A DNA stretch of 64,000 nucleotides from Anaspis maculata. Lineage: Eukaryota; Arthropoda; Insecta; Coleoptera; Scraptiidae. Shown here in pieces: positions 10,735 to 22,795 of the stretch. Under the pieces are notes generated by a model. It saw only the letters and a list, made by a program, of their open reading frames with translations, was not told the DNA's origin and ran no database searches. The DNA lies in NCBI GenBank assembly GCA_949128115.1, contig OX421964.1:31860177-31924176 (forward strand), in the 5' to 3' direction. The position numbers and the translations under genes were made by a program. Every line of letters starts with the position of its first letter. Positions within the stretch are counted from its first letter, which is position 1.

Positions 10735-10915
10735 CTAAATGAGCGGTGGACTTTTTTCCGGGGGGACATTTGAGCCGTGGAATTGGGATGATTTTCGGTG
10801 TGAAGACTCGGGAAGAGATGCGTGGTGGACCTTTTTCCGGTGGACCGTTTGAGCAGTGGATGTCTTTTGCGGTGTCAGAACTCGAGGAAAAATGCGTGGT
10901 GGACTTTTTTGTATA
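10735..10915. repeat. Inverted counterpart of the 5553-5770 tandem repeat
   Basis: Carries GGTGGACCTTTTTCCGGTGG and GCGGTGTCAGAACTCGAGGA, the reverse complements of the unit at 5553-5770, in about two copies. A single unit also sits at 10428-10460 in direct orientation. Confidence 0.7.
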
Positions 10916-11640
10916 TCCTACATAAGGTCAATAATCAGGTGATTGAAGATGGTAGTTGAAAGATTGCTGACCCGATAATCACAAAAATTTTCAGAATCGG
11001 GCAATTTTTCTAGAGATACCCTCATTTTTATCGAGTCAAAATTTTGGAGTAGTCCACTTCAATTTTGGCCCAGTTTATCTATCTACCTAATGAAAAAATA
11101 CTGAGACTTCAGTTATTTTTGTCATTTTCATAAATTGATTAGACTGCTTGTAGGCAGAAAATGTAATGTCCACTGGATGGAAAAGGTGGACTCATCCCAA
11201 AAAGCATGCAGATAGTGATTCAGGAGCACCCTTATGAGCACCCCACGAAAAGAGATTCCTTGATTCAAATGATGGCGATTGACGCTAATTTTTTTCGACC
11301 TAACTTGTACGTTATATCTACGGAGCTATAGCACTTCAAAGTAGACTAACCGAAAACAGTTTTTATTCAATTTTTAATTTCATCAGTGAAACTGAACCAG
11401 TGGCGTAGGATTCAAGATTCAATGTGGGCATTTTTCTCTTGAAAACGCACTACATATTTTTGTCTAATTTTTAGAGAAAATTTAGTGCAAAGGACATTTC
11501 ATTCTGATCATTCCGCACCAGGTTGCGAATTTTTGGACATCCTGTAGAATAAACGCCGGTTTGTTATTGTAATGCAACTTGAAAATTCACGAGAGTTTCA
11601 AAAATTCGATCCAGAATGCTGGAAAAAATCCGGAAGAGTT
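10916..11640. other. Repeat-derived intergenic sequence
   Basis: No gene. It contains CCAGTGGCGTAGGATTC and a GACATCCTGTAG end near 11540, wording shared with the foldback family at 16043-16622 and 32058-32374, so it is probably a decayed copy. Confidence 0.4.
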
Positions 11641-12540
11641 ATAATAATAATAATAATAATAATAATAAAGGACTTTATTCTCGGCGAGGTTCAGCAGCTT
11701 AGAGCCTGGCGGCTCTAGCTGTTCTTCCACCTAACCGTTTGCAAGCAAAGTGTGTTACATTTACAACAATAATACATAGAGGTAGACAATAAATACATTG
11801 CTCAAAAATATCACAATAACAATATCATATTGCACACATGAATTCACAGCCCAAACGAGTGAAGAGACAGGGTGAGCAGACGCACCATTTAGGAGACATC
11901 TCCATCTCAGGAATATCACACAGTTAGCAATTCCTCCCACAGTAAATCTCGGATCTGACGCCTGAAAGTTCGGTGGTTTGCGGCCTTGGCTTCTTCTGGT
12001 ATCAAGTTGTAGCATTTGGTGATGTTGTAGCTGAATGAGTTTTTGAACAGTTGTGTTTTATGAGCAGGTGGAGTCAGGGTACCTTTGAAGCGGATGTGAC
12101 ATTATGCACCATAGATAAGTTATGCACGTCGGTTCTGAAAGATATACGCTTGTACAGTTGTACAGATATGTTGGACATTTTGTCTTGATGATGTTGTGGT
12201 AGAAGATCGCCGTATGTAACTGCCTCCTCTTGGTCATATTAAGCCAATTTAATTCCTGGAGTTTGTGCGAAACAGGCAAGCCTCTCCTCACACCGCAAAT
12301 CATCCGAATGCACGAGTTTTGCATTTTTTGTATCTTCCGTGAGTCGCTCGCAAGCAGACAGGGCCCATAAACAGTATCGCAAAAGTTGAAGTGTGAAAGA
12401 ATCATTGCGTCACATAAGACGGTCTTGGTCTTCTTGTTTAGCAAATGCCGTGCCCGGTATATTTTCCTCAGGTTCAAATACGCCCTTTGAAGACACTTTG
12501 AAACGTGATCGGTGAACCTCAGCCCCCCATCCATGTATAT
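11641..12540 (-). pseudogene. CR1/Jockey-type LINE, 5'-truncated 3' end
   Basis: The minus strand encodes the C-terminal part of a reverse transcriptase ORF2. 12534-12058 reads GLRFTDHVSKCLQRAYLNLR, ...VLCDAMILSHFNFCDTVYGP and ...KIQKMQNSCIRMICG, the region after the RT palm. After a frameshift the frame continues at about 12060-11930 with LIPEEAKAANHRTFRRQIRD. The 3' end is a (TAA)n tail at 11641-11669. It lacks endonuclease and RT catalytic motifs and is not functional. Confidence 0.82.
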
Positions 12541-12709
12541 GATAAGATAAGTGCCTAAATTAGGGTAGAACTCAGGTACCTTAAGTAGGCACCTTTAAGT
12601 GGTACCTAGATACCTATCGTGCGATCAAATTAATTCTAAATTTAGTTTAGGCAGGCTGTGCCCTAGCCAAACGAAGCTTCGCATTCCTTCCTTCTTCGCA
12701 GCTTTAAAA

Positions 12710-12955
12710 AAAAAACGGCTCTGTACTCAATTTTCCACGTCTCTCAAAATTATAAGACAGTTGATAATTTTTTTGTTTGTCAAAAAATGTCCCAGTAATC
12801 CTTCAGAAACTTTTCTAGTGTTTAAAGGCTACTGGGTTCCTAAAAAAATGTGGGGTAATCCAAACGGAAACAAGGTGGGCATACATTTAATGGAATCCCA
12901 TCAAAATCTCTCTATCTCTTTATCTTCATTTTTGAGGGAGAAATATTGATACCTT
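12710..12955 (+). repeat. Dispersed repeat, inverted copy at 22796-23033
   Basis: Shares blocks such as ATGTGGGGTAATCCAAACGG, TCTCAAAATTATAA and TTTGAGGGAGAAATATTGAT with the reverse complement of 22796-23033. There is no coding signal and the family is not identified. Confidence 0.7.
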
Positions 12956-12991
12956 TCGTATACCTACAGCTTTAAGCTGGCTGGATTCCCA

Positions 12992-13121
12992 GATGCGAAA
13001 ACATTCGGACAGAAAATGCGATTTTGTATGTCAAATTTTGAATTCGAGGGCTCTGATTGGCCAATATGAGGACTTTGACATATATTTTCGCATTTTCTGT
13101 CCGAATATTCACATACATCTA
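12992..13121. mobile_element. Short palindromic MITE
   Basis: Left CATTCGGACAGAAAATGCG and right CGCATTTTCTGTCCGAAT are inverted, with a second pair TGTATGTCAAA / TTTGACATATA further in. Confidence 0.75.
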
Positions 13122-15343
13122 TAACTATATACCCACATATTGCCACTAGATAATTGTCAATAAATATTAATACTTAAAATCACCCAAAATTTTGGTTTAT
13201 TATCTAAGTCAATTTACCAGGCTGATGGCATCATAAAACAAAATAATGTAGGTATTGATCAACATTCAACAAAAATGTAAATATCAGAAAAATTGGCGGA
13301 CAAACTGCGTATATTTACAACTAAAAATACCTTTATGGCAAGCGTTAACTGCAAATCTCGAGGTTGTTCCTTCAATTTTAATACACTTAAAACTACAGTC
13401 ATCAAAGAGGTAAAAAATGCAAGATGGTAGGTAAAAATTTTACGACTAGACATTCTCAGGGTTTGTTATTTATTAGGCATTGCGGAAAAGTTGATGGTCG
13501 ATCACGCACAGTTATTTCCCAGAAATCTAGAGGTTTTATTTTTTTTTATGAATGAAAAACTCAAGGAAAAACTCGAAGGTAAAAAAAGATCGTTTGGTGA
13601 AAAATCGGTTTTATCAGCTCAAAACTTTCCCGACGAACAAGTAGCAAGGGACGGATAGAAATTTTTTTACAAGACGTCTTTTAGAGTGAGAAGTTGGAAT
13701 TTGACAGAAAGATTGGAACAAACTTATTGAAGCATCTATACCATAACTGAATAAAAAAATCAAATTTTCCCAAAAAACCCCAAAGCTTTTCCCAAATAAA
13801 CTCATTGTGAAAATCGTCAATTAGGGCTTCATTTTCAGCCCTATCATTTGAGTCCGGTCTTGATAAGTCAGCTGGTTTTTGCATTTCCAAGTGGACAACT
13901 CTCGGGAAATTCGGAGATTTTTTTTTAGCGCGTTTATAATACTATCGATATGGTGTAACGTTGAACGAAATAGTTTATTTATCTTGCATGTCAAGTTCAC
14001 AAAAATCTTGCCTCAACAACAAACAATTACAGTAACAATAATCAAACATGTCGCGGTAACGCCGAAATATTGCTCGCCTGAGTCGAGGATTAAGTACTGA
14101 TTGACAAGATTAGTGGACCTATATTGGATATATATCATGGACAAGAGATCGCTTACAAGCACCTATGTTATTTGAAAAACACTTTGAAATTCTTTTTAAT
14201 AGAAGCAGCACCCTACGATTTCTCGACAATGACCCTTTTTAACAGTACTTCCGGCCACACGTTGAGATCGGGGGAAAACAGTCAGACATTGGACAAGTAT
14301 GTGATTGGACAAAAACATCTAGGTATGACAAGAACCATCATGTTCCCAGTCGCGTTCATGTGCTGGTGTGTTAGCAGCCACGCGTTCTTTTGATTCTTGT
14401 TTAGCTCGCTTTGTGATCGATTCATCATGTCAAAGTGTCAAACTGATGGATGATAGGTAAACTCGTTCATTTTTCAACCGGATTACTAATCGTCTTCAAA
14501 ACTTTTGGGAAATAACTAAGTGTATATGCGTGTATAAAACCTTTTTAATAGCTTAATCTTTATTCAGTAGGTAGGTACGTATAGGCCCAAGTAACAAATA
14601 ATACATAATGAAATCATGAGGCACGTGTCCATCAGCATGCCCACACGTTATGGTTTGAGGGCTAAGACTAAACAACACGTGGCTCGTAATTGTTGTTTAC
14701 TAGATGTCATTACGCTTTACTTCAATTTTATATAGGTAAGCCAAACGTAAAATTGCGTTCAACTTTTTCCCCTTTAATTAGGGTAAGTGGGATGTATTAT
14801 TTAGAGGGCAATGACTGGCACTTCATAATTAACATGTGAGATTTAGAAGTGTTTTTCCGGGGAGAAGAAGCTTAATTTCTCGAAAGGTTTCAAGCTAAAT
14901 AGGTACTTTTTTTTGTGAATGTTCATCTTCTTGATACTTAAGAACCCTCTGTACGCTGAGAACGGCTTCGCCTAAAAGGCTTCTGAATCGAAACCGGTGA
15001 TTTTCTTAGAGGTGAAATTTTAGAGAAATTATTTAACATACCTACATAAATAGGTGGAAGGAAAAAACTGGGAAGACCCGATCACAGCCGATGAAGATCG
15101 TCAGGTTTTACACACGCCATCCTAGGGCCTTTATTTGATCCGAAAAAAATCCTTTTTCCTCAGGGTGGACTCTGCACGATAGGTCCGGGTGATTTTTTCA
15201 TGCACAAAACATCTGAATCCATCAGAGTTATTCGGTTGTGGAAATCATTGGAAAAATTGCTTGAAATTTGCAGCTTCATGTCTTGGCTGAAATGTTTTAT
15301 TGAGAAATCACTCAGACTTATCGCGCAAAATACTTTATAGAGA
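13122..15343. other. Intergenic, no feature supported
   Basis: AT-rich with short overlapping frames on both strands (for example 13614-13890 and 13879-14393), none recognised. I see no splice-linked exons or element ends I can defend. Confidence 0.45.
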
Positions 15344-15348
15344 GTCCA

Positions 15349-15379
15349 CCATGGATGTAGGAATGGCCTACATCCATGG
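15349..15379. repeat. Perfect 13-bp hairpin
   Basis: CCATGGATGTAGG, loop AATGG, then CCTACATCCATGG. It is isolated and its function is unknown. Confidence 0.7.
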
Positions 15380-15470
15380 AGTCCACCCCAGAAAAGGGAA
15401 TTCTTCTTATGTCAAATGAAAGCCCTAGGATGGCGCGCGTAAAATTCGACTATCTTCGGCTGTCGTGATC

Positions 15471-15497
15471 GTTTTTTTTTTTTTTTTTTTTTTTTTT
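15471..15497. repeat. Poly-T tract
   Basis: An uninterrupted run of T of about 27 bases, 27 bases before the Tc1-like element. It could be the poly(A) tail of a decayed minus-strand retroposon or simple slippage. Confidence 0.8.
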
Positions 15498-15754
15498 GTG
15501 ATTTTTTCTTCCGCTTGTTTATACAGTGAGAGGCAAAAGTATGGAACAAACTCAATAAAAAATTCGCATTTCTTTTCTTCAAAAAATCCTCGAACTGGTC
15601 GAATTTGTTTTCCAATTCGGCACATTTTGATGTAAAATTTTCATATTTGCCTCCATTTTTGTGGAAGCTGTGACGTCATCAGCCATTGTTTTAAATTGAA
15701 CTCCCTTCCTTTTTTTGCAGATTCAAATAGATTATGAAATTCTGATTTCAGCAA

Positions 15755-16040
15755 TAGACCATTTCCACATGACGTCATACGCACGTGTCGAACGGCTGAT
15801 TCGGGGCAACGTCAACATATGATGTCAACTTTACGTGCCAGTGCTAGTTTGTCAAAACTTTGTGACACCAGTGACTTTCACACCGACACCGACTGACAGA
15901 TTGACATACTACCAATCTGACTGACGCACATGACTGACGTAGCCCACGTGCCCCGTGACAGATAACGCACATCTGGCTGACGTTGCCCCGAATCAGCTGT
16001 TCAAGACGGAGCTGTGTGACGTCAGTGGAAATGGTCCATA
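15755..16040. mobile_element. Nested MITE with about 60-bp inverted ends
   Basis: Left GACCATTTCCACATGACGTC and CTGATTCGGGGCAACGTCA; right TGACGTTGCCCCGAATCAG and GACGTCAGTGGAAATGGTC. Both arms carry GACGTC words. It sits inside the element at 15524-16865. Confidence 0.8.
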
Positions 16041-16042
16041 TA

Positions 16043-16622
16043 CAGGTGTTTCAGGGATGATAGCAAAAAATTCAACTGTGGGTAGATCTCGTCAAAATAT
16101 GATGAAAACCATATACTATTTTGCAAAGTTCGGCCTAATGACGAAGATACATATCTCTCCAAAGTTCACTTTTTTCGGATTTCAAAAATTTTCAACTCAA
16201 GAACGTTTTGACAAATTTAGCTTCAATTTAGCATAAGTTGGTTTGTCATAATTGTCTATCAACCTGCCAAATTTGGAAAGAATCCAATCAGTGGCGTAGA
16301 AGTTTAAGGGGTCACCTTTAGTCGACTTTTCTTCGGATGCTTCTAAATTATTGACCCTCATAACTCCTGAACCACTGGTTGGATTATTCCCAAATTTGAC
16401 AGGCTGACAGATACTTATGACAAACCAGTTTCTGCTGAATTAAAGTTAAATTTGTCAAAACGTTCCTGAGTTACAAATTTTTCAAATCCGAAAAAAGTGA
16501 ACTTTGGAGGCTGTATCTTCGTCATTAGGCCGAACTTTGCAAAATGGTAGATAGGTTTTTGTCATATTTTGACGAGATCTACCCACAGTTAAATTTTATG
16601 CTATCATCCCTGAAACACCCTG
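16043..16622. mobile_element. Nested foldback element, TA duplication
   Basis: Ends CAGGTGTTTCAGGGATGATA and TATCATCCCTGAAACACCCTG with TA on both sides. The arms are inverted along nearly their whole length; AAAAAAGTGAACTTTGGA is in the right arm and its complement in the left. A half copy occurs at 41560-41890. Confidence 0.83.
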
Positions 16623-16921
16623 TATATGCATATCATACGTTTTGGGCTGATAGCTTCGAGTATATTGAATGCCAAAGTTCTTGATTAAAAAAAATATTTC
16701 TGAAAAATGATGACGTCACAGCTTTTACAAAAATGGCGGCAAATATGAAATTTTTACATCAAAATGTGCGGAATTGGAAAACGAAATCGACCTGCTCAAG
16801 GAATTTGTCGAGAACAAATATGCGAATTTTCTAGTGAATTTGTTCCATACTTTTGCCTACCACTATATGGAGATATGAAGTGCAATCTTCAAATGTGCAT
16901 GCCATGCAGTTGAAAGAAAAT

Positions 16922-17268
16922 CACCGGCTTCGATTAAGGACGGAGTTAAATTGGTGAAATAAGGCGTTGTGAAATCAATCGCTGTGGGTTTATTCCTTGA
17001 GAGCAATTTACCATTTAGGTTCTGTTCGAAAGCTACAAGGATGTACTCTGGTTTGAACCCATTGGCATTTCCAAAATCTAAAAATAATTGTTTCAAATTT
17101 AAAAGATTTCCAATTTTTTTGGCTTAAACCAAATTACATCCTTGTAGCTTTCGAAAGAGCGCTGAATGGTGAATTTCTTCTATGGAATAAGCCCACAGCG
17201 ATTGATTCCGCAACGCCCTATTTTACCAATTTAACTCCGTCCTTAAGAGGCCTTTTAGTCGGAGCCGG
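16922..17268. mobile_element. Palindromic element, about 345 bp
   Basis: Left AAGGACGGAGTTAAATTGGT and ATCAATCGCTGTGGG; right CCCACAGCGATTGATTCC and CCAATTTAACTCCGTCCTT. Inverted blocks continue to the centre at about 17100 (GCTACAAGGATGTA/TACATCCTTGTAGC). Confidence 0.8.
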
Positions 17269-17694
17269 CTCTGAGCGCATCAGAAGGACGTTTATGTAGG
17301 TACCACTTTGTACGATTTCACGATGCCAACGCTAGATTGAAATGACTTCATTGTACCTAAATAATGAATTTTATAAAATACAATTTTCTGGCAAGTTTGA
17401 TTTTGCATCTGCGGAAAAAACATCAAAGGTATGAAAGACCTTCGCATACTAGTCTTCCTGCAAGCTGAAAAAGACATTTGGTCGTTAGAACAACAATTAT
17501 CTAAATTTATCCTCCGAACCTTGAAGCATATTTCATTCATAAAATTACGGGAAAGTACCTTATAGCACTCCTGTAGGTGTAGGTAGCCCATATAAATATA
17601 CCACATGCTACTTAAATAAACAAACAGATTTTTATTATTGATAGGTACTTAGTGTCATCAAGAAAACACCGCTTGAATTCGGCTGAATTTTCAT

Positions 17695-17715
17695 TATATA
17701 TATATATATATATAT
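17695..17715. repeat. (TA)n microsatellite
   Basis: About ten TA units. Confidence 0.9.
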
Positions 17716-18680
17716 CTTTCAAGAATCGAGATATTTCCATCATCAATTTTAACTGAGAAGTTTTTTTCTTACAAAGAACTGAGTAATTGTTGTGACAGGT
17801 ACATGGTACATAGATATTTAGGTATAGACTATAGATACAGGTTGTTGATGAGAAAATTTCACCTCATACTCAGGAACTATTCTATAGGGATACATAATTT
17901 GAAAAAAAAACTACTGATTTTCCTCATGCTTTCTGAATAGATTATAGGTACCTTACTTGGGAGAACGTAATATTGATAATTTTCCATCTCAAGCCGTGTA
18001 CCTACAATATAAGATGTATAGCATTATGTTTTCAAAATAATGCAAGAGACTAATTGCATATAATCATGTGTAAGGATAGAATATGGTCATAGTGAACTTA
18101 TTGCAGGATTCAGTCACATAATAATAGTAATAATAATGATAATAATGTGCTCATGATGCAATATCGAAGGCAAAAATGTGGAGAATTCTCCGCCAATATA
18201 CTTATATGCGGGTTTCTATAATTAGTAGCAGGTAATTGACTTCTATGTTCAAAATACACTTAAATTAAATAAGTTGTTATATAACAAAAATCATTTTACC
18301 TGGGAGCAATTTTGAACTGCTTCTTCTGACGAGCCCCTTCACAGGGGTGCAATGTCCTCAGTGAACTTCTAATAAGAAAAATATTGAAAAGAAAAGATTT
18401 CTTCCAAAGATAAAAATGAATGATTAATATCCACGTTTCGCACAAGACTTAAGAGTTCAACGTTTTTTATACATATAGTTCAACGCCTTCTGAGTTGGAT
18501 AATAATTGTTTTACGTATCTATACTTATATCGCTTATTGAATATCAAGTACTTGGCGACGTATAAATTTCCTCAGAAACATCCCGTAGTGACGATGGCAA
18601 ATATTTGCGCCCATTAAATGGATTTTTTCAAGATTTATCTTGTGCTTTTTTGTAGGATTTATATATGGGTACGAAGACAT

Positions 18681-18702
18681 TTATTATTATTATTATTATT
18701 AT
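18681..18702. repeat. (TTA)n microsatellite
   Basis: About seven TTA units. Confidence 0.85.
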
Positions 18703-19479
18703 CATTATACAAGTGAGGGTGGTGCGGTTGAAAGTTGAAAATGAGACCTTTTAAAAGATTAAGCATAAGCAGCGGTTGACCTTTCGACAAACACGAAATA
18801 ATTAGTTGCGACTCGCTATTGGATCGAATTTCCAAGAGGTAAAAGGCGGACGTACCCAACGTTGAGACTTATTTGAGAGAAAGAAAGAATTAACCTTTCA
18901 AGTGTAAAAGGAAACTGCTAATTAGGTGATCCAAGTGGACTTACGTAGTTGTGCTGTTGGAAGGGAAGTATCGTGTTTTGATGTTTTTAATTATTGTTAT
19001 TAAATCAACGAGGAGGGAGTCGAAAGGAAGAAGGCCAAGGATGGGAAGTCGGCTGGTTAATGAGGAAAATACAGCGGAGTGGAAACGAATTCGAAGCTTT
19101 TTATTTGGTAGGCAAGGTAGATGCTTAATATAAATGTTTTGGAATTGAAATTAGCGAAATTGAATTTTGACGAACTTATTCATCATTGAATTTGTTCATT
19201 TAATTCTGTAAAATACCTACGTGGGAAATCTATACATTCTGGGCTTGTTGGAGGGACAGTCGTCACAGTTCTGTCTTAGATCATTGTGAGTAATCTCAGA
19301 CGAATTTCCTTTGGATAATTCGATAATAACTGACAGACAAACGTTCAAACATATTATTTACTACTGCCTACTACTACATTTCAAATCACATGAATTGTCG
19401 CACTTCGGTAATGCTCTGCTCCTCTACTTGGCTTCACTGTTGTTTGCATTGTGGCTGTAAAGCAATTATGCTTCCCGAT

Positions 19480-19720
19480 GCCGAGCCGCTTCTTTGCATG
19501 CCGAAAACAAGCTTCTGCGCCCCAAAATATTCCCGACTTCTAACTGAAAAGTCTAGAAGGTTCTTGTCGTTTCCATTCTGACATATTCCAGCTACATTCG
19601 CAAAAGCTCTAAAAAGTCTGTTGGCTTCGCGAACATTCCGGCAAGCTTTTAATGGACGGCTCCTCCGCCAATTGTGCGGGTGTGTGTCTTATGCGCGCAT
19701 TGTGGTCTTCAACTCTCCAG
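19480..19720 (+). repeat. Dispersed repeat, second copy at 32390-32610
   Basis: Shares in the same order GCAAAAGCTCTAAAAAGTC/GCAATAGCTCTGGAAAAGTC, CGCGAACATTC/CGCGAATATTC, GGCAAG and GTGTCTTATGCGCGC/GTGTCTTATTCGCGC with 32390-32610. It is non-coding and the family is unknown. Confidence 0.65.
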
Positions 19721-19867
19721 TGAGCTTTGAAAGGCTGTCATTTACATCACAAAGACAGACTGCGGACTCTATGCTGCGAACACAGATAGACTTTTCTGTC
19801 GAGCCCCTCAGCTAAACCTCTCTGCAAAAAAAAACGAAAAAAATTACAGGCACTCATTCAAAAACTG

Positions 19868-21910
19868 GCAAAAAAATAGCTATGAGTCATTCCATGCCAA
19901 AACGAACACTTTCTGCACTCATGGTGACCGATTTTCATAAATTTTGGATATGTTGTAGAGACATGAAAATAAGTCGACCCGTATTCGCCAGTTTTTTTTT
20001 ATAAATTTTTTTTTCGGAATTAAAATTTTTTCAAATTTTCCACTTTTGCCTTGCATCCTACTCTGAGAAAAATCATAGCTCTTCAGTCCAATGTCCGATC
20101 TTGAATATTTTTGTTTTGATCGAACCACAAAAGATGAGGAATTTTGGACATTGCACTCTTTTTTTGACAGATGTTGGAAAAAGCATGAAAAGTCACTTTT
20201 CCGAAAAGAAAACGGTATACTGAAAAATGGTACATTTTCGATTTTCCCAATTTTTTGATATATTGTTCTGTGAACTTTTCTGAATCGATAAGTAATGGTC
20301 GCCAGAATGAACATCGCCTAAAACCCACGAAATGAATTTTTTTAGCGAGCCGCGCAAGCTGATTCGGCGCTTAGGAGTCCAGTAAAATGAGGCGATTTTT
20401 ATGCTGAAGTTGGAACTAACTGAGGGCTCGATGAAAAAAATATGGCTTTGTAGAGAATGAAAAACTGAGTTAGAAAAACCAAAGTTTCATTTCCAACCAC
20501 CCCGGGAACCATGTAAAAAAAATGGCGAAGTTTGAAAAACATGCGCCGCGATTTTTCTTCTGAAACGGTGAGAGAACGGTGAGAGATTTGTGAAAACTGT
20601 AAGGGACAAAGTTGTAGGGAATTTAATAATCTACAGAAAAGTCTCCGGGGGCATATGTCCAACTTCTCCAGTTAAACCATTAATCGCGGCCAAAGTTGCG
20701 CGCCGGTCTAGTGAAGTGGAAAAACTGTCCGCGTGACATTCCTTCTTGAATTCTGCGAGAATGGCTAAAGATATCCGAGAATTGCAAGCGAGAAAGTTGC
20801 AGAGAATTGAATGTTCCACTAGAAAATCTTCAAGGCCAGTTATTAGCTCTTCTGGTTTAGTCGTAAGTTTCCAAAAGAACCACTTCATTAACAAGATTGT
20901 CGCGCAACTTCGAACGTGGCTCACGACTACTAGAAGAGCTAATAATTGACCTTGAGAAACTACTAGAGTAACTTTCATTTTTCTACAACTTCGTCGCTTT
21001 TCGTACAATTTTGGGATCTTTAGCCATTCTCGCAGCATTCAAGGAGTAATGTCACGCCTACTTCACTAGACCGGCGCGCAACTTTGGCCGCGATTAATGG
21101 TTTAACTGGAGAAGTTGGACATATGCCCCCGGGGATTTTTCTGTAGATTATTAAATTCCCTACAACTTTGTCCCTTACAGTTTTCACAAATCTCTCACCG
21201 TTCTCTCACCGTTTCAGAAGAAAAATCGCGGCGCATGTTTTTCAAACTTCGCCATTTTTTTTACATGGTTCCCGGGGTGGTTGGAAATGAAGCTTTGGTT
21301 TTTCTAACTCAGTTTTTCATTCTCTACAAAGCCATATTTTTTTCATCGAGCCCTCAGTTAGTTCCAACTTCAGCATAAAAATCGCCTCATTTTACTGGAC
21401 TCCTAAGCGCCGAATCAGCTTGCGCGGCTCGCTAAAAAAATTCATTTCGTGGGTTTTAGGCGATGTTCATTCTGGCGACCATTACTTATCGATTCAGAAA
21501 AGTTCACAGAACAATATATCAAAAAATTGGGAAAATCGAAGATGTACCATTTTTCAGTATACCGTTTTCTTCTCGGAAAAGCGACTTTCCATACTTTTCT
21601 TCAACATCTGTCAAAAAAAGAGTGCAATGTCCAAAATTCCTTATCTTTTGTGGTTAAATCAAATTAAAAATATTCAAGATCAAACATTGGACTAAAGAGC
21701 TATGATTTTTCTCAGAGTAGGATGCAAGGCAAAAGTGGAAAATTTGAAAAAATTGTAATTCCGAAAAAAAAATTTATAAAAAAAAACTGGCGAATACGGG
21801 TTGACTTATTTTCATGTCTCTACAACATATCCAAAATTTATGAAAATCGGTCACCATGAGTGCAGAAAGTGATCGTTTTGGCATGGAATGGCTCCTATGT
21901 ATTTTTTCGA
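19868..21910. mobile_element. 2-kb near-perfect palindrome (foldback element)
   Basis: The two arms, about 19868-20865 and 20920-21910, are inverted copies over almost 1 kb each, with a loop of roughly 50 bases at about 20867-20920. Matching blocks include GACGAATACGGG-type ends, TCCAACTTCTCCAGTTAAAC, GGCCAAAGTTGCGCGCCGG and TTATTAGCTCTTCT. Open frames of 87 codons occur symmetrically in both arms (20399-20662 minus and 21115-21378 plus), as expected from the palindrome. No protein family is recognised and no clear target duplication was found. Confidence 0.88.
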
Positions 21911-22085
21911 ACAAAAAAAAATTCCGTAGGAATGAAATCGAATTTTTTGAAAATTCAAATTTCAAAATATACATTATGTTGCCAAATCCTAATTTAGTTG
22001 GACCCTATTTTTCTACTTTTTTCGGCGGTGAGGTTTAGCCGAGGGTCACGGCAGAAGAAACAACACTAGGAAATGACGTCCTTAA

Positions 22086-22773
22086 CACGTTGACTGCCGT
22101 CTCGGTCATTACGACCGAGAAAAAAAATCCTGCCTGGCCGACTTGGTCTATTCGCACCGTGCACGACGCCAGCGTCACCTGGCGTCCGCAACTTTGTAGG
22201 CGCAAAACGTCACTCATGTCATAAATTACAGATGGCTGAACTGTCATAAATGACAGATCGCTGGCCTGAACTGTCATTATTTTGTGGTTAAGTGCTTTGC
22301 CAACATAGACTTTGTCATTGACAAACTGTCAGTCAACCACGTGGCATCTGTTGTGACAGTTGGTTGTCAATTATTTCAATTATTTCCACTGTCAAATTGA
22401 CATAAATGACATCAAACATCAGAAAATTGACAGCCCAATCACGCAGTGCCGAGCCATCAATGTTGCTCTTTTTGTCCACATAAAGCGCTGTGATCGGTTT
22501 CGTTACCCCCACTCTGTACTTCGCACGGGGCGAATATGATCGAGAACACTTTTGACAAGATTGACAACTATCAAGTCAATATGACAGATAGGTTTCCGCC
22601 ATTTTATTCATAGGGATGATGAATATTTGGAAATTTCTCCCGTTGGACTTCAGTACTTGCAGATATCTATCTGTGAGCATAATGGCTCAAACAATGAAAA
22701 TTTTGATCCATGTGAAATGTGCCCTTTGGCCCGAACGTCAAGTATAGTGAAAAACGCTTTGGCAGGCAACGTG
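22086..22773. mobile_element. piggyBac-like non-autonomous element
   Basis: TTAA on both sides (22082-22085 and 22774-22777). Inverted ends CACGTTGACTGCC (left) and GGCAGGCAACGTG (right). A TTAA target with short ends fits the piggyBac superfamily. 688 bp, no transposase. Confidence 0.78.
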
Positions 22774-22795
22774 TTAAGGCTGTATACGCAGGATA

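Larger units (their letters stand above)
15524..16865. mobile_element. Tc1/mariner-like foldback element with nested insertions
   Basis: The ends CAGTGAGAGGCAAAAGTATGG (left) and the inverted CCATACTTTTGCCTACCACTA (right) are flanked by TA. CAGT-type termini with TA duplication are typical of Tc1/mariner. The outer arms (15524-15700 and 16700-16865) are inverted, including a TGACGTCA-containing block. The interior holds two further elements (15755-16040 and 16043-16622). No transposase is present. Confidence 0.85.
17269..19479. other. Intergenic, microsatellites only
   Basis: No gene recognised. It contains (TA)n at 17695-17715 and (TTA)n at 18681-18702. The latter may be the 3' tail of a decayed minus-strand LINE, but no protein match remains. 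Confidence 0.5.

Noticed and set aside
15471..15497. Poly-T run as a transcription terminator
   Set aside because: In a eukaryotic intergenic region without a pol III gene beside it, a retroposon tail or slippage is more likely.
20399..21378. 87-codon frames present in both arms of the 2-kb palindrome
   Set aside because: The arms are copies of each other, so the symmetry is not independent evidence for coding; no domain recognised.
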